From NCBI GenBank assembly GCA_903897985.1, contig CAIUDS010000684.1, positions 1 through 5,615 on the forward strand: 5,615 bases of DNA, in the 5' to 3' direction. The position numbers and the translations under genes are program-made. The notes under the pieces were generated by a model, which saw only the letters and a list, made by a program, of their open reading frames with translations, was not told the origin of the DNA and searched no databases. Position 1 is the first letter of the stretch, and each line of letters begins with the position of its first letter. Of the stretch, positions 2,928 through 5,615 are shown piece after piece. This DNA comes from an uncultured delta proteobacterium. Lineage in GTDB: Bacteria; RBG-13-61-14; DRUE01.

Positions 2928-5615
2928 ATGAGCATTAGAATCCGGCTGAAATTCCCGGAAACAGGGGAATTGCTGCAGAATTTCTTGAATTCCATTTCCC
3001 AGGGCAACATATCCATACCCGTCAACAAGAGCTATGAGCCGGGCCAGGAAATCGCGCTGGACCTGACCCTGCCGGAACTTGCGGAGGTCCAGACCATCAG
3101 GGCCAAGGCGCTCAAAACCGATCTTGGAACCAAAACCCTGCGGGCGGAGATTGTTGATCTCGGAGAGGTGGATCGCCTGTTCGACAGACTGCGGAAAATT
3201 CCGGCTTACCATGACCTGGTTAAGAGCGCGGACGAGCCGATGATAAGCATTGAGGAAGAACGCGAGCCGGAAGGTCCCGAGCCGGAGGATCAACGGGAAG
3301 CGGAAGTCACGATCAAGCTCAGTGCTCCCGAGCCAGAACCCGAAAAGCCGGCCCCCTCGGTAAAGCCCAAGCCGGCCGGGGAAGAAAAAATCACGAAACC
3401 GCATGAAGAACCGGCCGCGGCCAAGAAGCCGGCGCCCGAAAAGATTGCGCCGGAAAAGCCCGCGGAGCCGGAACCGGCGCCTCCACCCAAAACCCCGGAG
3501 CGGTCCGCGGAAGAGCCCTCGCCCAAGGAGCCGGCCGAGGGGAAAGCGCCGGCCTCGGACTTGATGGGACAGCTCAGGGGCTGGCTTCTGATCAAAGACG
3601 AGAAAAAAGAAAAGAAAAAGGCTCAAGACAAGGCGGCCGAGGAAAAAGAGGAAGAGAAGAAAAAGGAGGAAGAGCTTGATCTGGAGCCGGCGAGCCAATT
3701 CGTGCAATCCCTGGTCAAAGCCATGCTCCGGAGCGGCTACTACTCGCCCGACCATCCCGGGTCCGCGGATGCGAAGCACGGATTGTTCAACGAATATAAA
3801 AAAGCGGTCGGCAAGAAAATGGAATTCGGTTTCATGATGCAGCACCGGGTGGCGCAGACCGAGGAGATTTTCATCACCGGCATAATTGACGATCCGATCC
3901 CGCTTAAAAAATTGCTCGGGGCGGGCACTTCCGAGCTGTTCTTCCCCAAATACATGGATTACTTTATGCGGAAGCGGTTGGTAAGCTTTTCCATTAAAAC
4001 CGAAATCACCAAGGAGCACTTTAACAAGTTCGTGGACATCATGAGCGACCCGAATGTGGACAAGGGGGAAGCAGGCGAATCCGGCCGGCTCCTGACCCGG
4101 ATGCTGGTGGAAAACCAGATCAACGAAATCTCGGCGCTGTTCGAGACCGACCTGATCCGGCTGGAAACCAACCTGCCCTGGCGGGTGGAAATGGCCATCC
4201 AGCGGCTGGCGAAAGATTTGCGGGTTCTGCCCATGTTCAAGAACATCAGCAAAGCGGACCTGCAGCGACTGAAAAAACAGATCATCCAGGACATCCAAAG
4301 GCCGCTCCGCAGCCCGGAACTCTTGAAGGACATTGTTCTCAATGTCTACCTGATCAGCATGCAGGTCAAGGGGATCAACGAGGAAGAGCTGGAAGAAACG
4401 ATTATTGAAAATTTTCCGCGTTCGATGATCCTGGCCACCGCGGACCTGGTTATGAAGGAATACGCCAAGATGCAGGAAACCAAGGCCGCCACCCCCGAAG
4501 AGGAAGAGCTTCTGGCCCGGCGGAACCGCTCTGCCAAAAGAGTGCTCCGGAAAATGGCGATCCGCGCCATCCAGATCGAACTGGACGGGGCGGACGCTTT
4601 CCTGGAACAACTTTTCAGCCTCAAACTTCTCGCCTTCGAGGAATTGCCGGAAGAGGTCCAGGAAAAGGTCAACAATATTAGAATGGCCGACGAGTTTCAG
4701 AAGCAGCCGCCTTACTGGCTGAGCAAATTCGCCGAGGCCAGGAATAAGGAAGAGCTGGACCTGTTTCTAAAATATTTCTCGAAAGTCTTGCCCATCCTGA
4801 TTGATCGGAAAGATTGGCAGAGCCTATACTTGATCACCGACGCTTTTCTCAGGATTCCACCCAACAAGCTGAAAATTTTCGCGGAGATGAGCGTGGCGAG
4901 TCCCTCGGGCGCGATCTGGGAAAAACAACTCACTCCGCTGGTCCAAAGCCTTCTGACCGAGTCCGAGGCGACCAGGCAAGGTCTGGAGCAAATCCTGTTC
5001 CTGCTCGGGGACACCGCGATGGAGGCGACCTATCAGGCTTTGCTCCGCGAGAGCGATTCGGGAAGAAGAAAAACCCTGATCCAAACCCTGCTCCAGTTCG
5101 GGCCCAAGGCCATGGAACTTTTTCGCGGCATCCTCCAGGACCCCTCCAAGCCGGCGAACCTCCAGTTCCTCTCGCTGGAGGCGCTCGGCCGGGCCAAGAA
5201 CAAAAACGATGTTGATCTGGTCCGCCGATATCTCAAGCATTCCCGGCCGGAGCTTCGCTGCGAAGCCATCACCGCCCTGGTCAGAATTTCCGGCTGGGAA
5301 ACCATGAATTTCATCCTCGGTCTTATGTCAGACCCGGAGCCGGCGGTCAAAAAAAGGTTGATTGCGACCCTGGGCGCATTCGCGGGCGCCCAAGCCGAGG
5401 CAAGATCAAAATTGATAGACTTGGCCCTGGACAATGCCGCAGGCGGAAACGAGCGAGCGCTGGCCCTGATGCATCTGGGAAAGAATTTGCCGGAAGCGCC
5501 GGAAGACCGCGCCAAACTTCAGGATGAAATTTTGGATCTGGTTTGCGGGGGCGAGGGACTGCGCGGTAAGCTGCGCCGCGCTTTCAAAGGGCCGCAGGAA
5601 GAACTGGATCGGCTC
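2928..5615 (+). CDS. Large PilZ-like / charged-linker / HEAT-repeat protein of unknown function (3' end beyond window)
   Basis: The frame is open for 896 codons to the last base with no stop. ATG 2928 is the first start after an in-frame TAA at 2916. Residues 1-90 resemble a PilZ-like domain of the Myxococcus type: NSISQGNISIPVNKSYEPGQ (21-40) matches the NhSxGG...PG pattern, but no RxxxR precedes it, so cyclic-di-GMP binding is doubtful. Residues 110-210 are a Pro/Glu/Lys/Ala linker and 224-250 a Lys/Glu-rich charged helix. A folded domain begins at 254 (SQFVQSLVKAMLRSGYYSPDHP, split here at residue 275) and runs to about 375, resembling a domain I recall in front of HEAT repeats in deltaproteobacterial proteins. 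Residues 385-690 are mostly helical with no recognised motif. From about 695 HEAT-like helical pairs appear, clearest at 745-834 (SLEALGRAKNKNDVDLVRRY, RPELRCEAITALVRISG, DPEPAVKKRLIATLGAF). No signal peptide or membrane segment is seen, so it is probably a cytoplasmic scaffold or regulatory protein. It is transcribed divergently from the glycosidase operon. The function is unknown. Confidence 0.9.
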   Translation, partial: MSIRIRLKFPETGELLQNFLNSISQGNISIPVNKSYEPGQEIALDLTLPELAEVQTIRAKALKTDLGTKTLRAEIVDLGEVDRLFDRLRKIPAYHDLVKSADEPMISIEEEREPEGPEPEDQREAEVTIKLSAPEPEPEKPAPSVKPKPAGEEKITKPHEEPAAAKKPAPEKIAPEKPAEPEPAPPPKTPERSAEEPSPKEPAEGKAPASDLMGQLRGWLLIKDEKKEKKKAQDKAAEEKEEEKKKEEELDLEPASQFVQSLVKAMLRSGYYSPDHPGSADAKHGLFNEYKKAVGKKMEFGFMMQHRVAQTEEIFITGIIDDPIPLKKLLGAGTSELFFPKYMDYFMRKRLVSFSIKTEITKEHFNKFVDIMSDPNVDKGEAGESGRLLTRMLVENQINEISALFETDLIRLETNLPWRVEMAIQRLAKDLRVLPMFKNISKADLQRLKKQIIQDIQRPLRSPELLKDIVLNVYLISMQVKGINEEELEETIIENFPRSMILATADLVMKEYAKMQETKAATPEEEELLARRNRSAKRVLRKMAIRAIQIELDGADAFLEQLFSLKLLAFEELPEEVQEKVNNIRMADEFQKQPPYWLSKFAEARNKEELDLFLKYFSKVLPILIDRKDWQSLYLITDAFLRIPPNKLKIFAEMSVASPSGAIWEKQLTPLVQSLLTESEATRQGLEQILFLLGDTAMEATYQALLRESDSGRRKTLIQTLLQFGPKAMELFRGILQDPSKPANLQFLSLEALGRAKNKNDVDLVRRYLKHSRPELRCEAITALVRISGWETMNFILGLMSDPEPAVKKRLIATLGAFAGAQAEARSKLIDLALDNAAGGNERALALMHLGKNLPEAPEDRAKLQDEILDLVCGGEGLRGKLRRAFKGPQEELDRL
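3261..3680 (+). other. Low-complexity Pro/Glu/Lys linker and charged helix coding region
   Basis: This part of the large gene encodes irregular EPEPEKPAP, KPKPAGEEK and PAPEKIAPEK type units (residues 112-210), then after a short hydrophobic DLMGQLRGWLLI segment (211-222) a run of alternating Lys and Glu blocks (223-250). The first part should be disordered and extended, the second a single charged alpha-helix or short coiled coil. The units are not exact copies, so this is compositional repetition, not a tandem repeat array. Confidence 0.75.

Noticed and set aside
2865..4610. 581-codon minus-strand open frame with many Phe, Leu, Arg and His
   Set aside because: It is the antisense shadow of the large plus-strand gene: its FFLFLF and GRxxGR runs mirror the Lys/Glu and Pro/Glu codons of the linker. 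The plus frame shows domain-like content and stays open much longer.
4712..5515. Several overlapping minus- and plus-strand frames of 100-160 codons
   Set aside because: All lie within the helical and HEAT-like part of the large gene in other frames and show only compositional, repeat-derived sequence.

Overview
The window reads as bacterial DNA of moderately high GC from an organism I cannot place. The codon style, the predicted type II and lipoprotein signal peptides and the PilZ-like plus HEAT-repeat protein suit a Gram-negative, deltaproteobacterium-like or candidate-phylum bacterium, probably recovered as a metagenomic contig. No rRNA, tRNA, CRISPR array, insertion sequence or phage gene is visible.

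Layout: three genes lie on the minus strand in the left half and one very long gene on the plus strand fills the right half. Reading leftwards from about 2738, a secreted GH5 glycosidase of the endoglycoceramidase type (1224-2738) is followed after 4 bases by a GNAT acetyltransferase (719-1219); these two look like one operon. After a 211-base gap with an AT-rich promoter-like segment comes a lipoprotein-type peptide-methionine sulfoxide reductase MsrA (507 down to about 118). MsrA is cut off in mid-domain: the last ~117 bases at the left edge jump to roughly 80% GC and read, in the same frame, like a piece of the competence channel protein ComEC. I regard this as a probable assembly chimera, not a real fusion.

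A 189-base divergent region (2739-2927) separates the glycosidase operon from a plus-strand ORF that starts at 2928 and is still open at the last base (896 codons). It encodes a PilZ-like N-terminal domain, a long Pro/Glu/Lys linker, a Lys/Glu-rich charged helix, a conserved-looking middle domain, a long helical region and C-terminal HEAT-like repeats. It is the most novel item here: a large, probably cytoplasmic scaffold or regulatory protein of unknown function.

Both genes flanking the divergent region lack a good Shine-Dalgarno sequence, and each has a TANNNT -10-like hexamer ending 6-8 bases before its ATG. This suggests leaderless transcripts, while the internal GNAT gene and msrA have recognisable ribosome binding sites. 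The functional picture is cell-envelope and secretion oriented on the left (exported glycolipid-type hydrolase, exported methionine sulfoxide repair) and an uncharacterised scaffold protein on the right; no pathway linking them can be demonstrated from the sequence.
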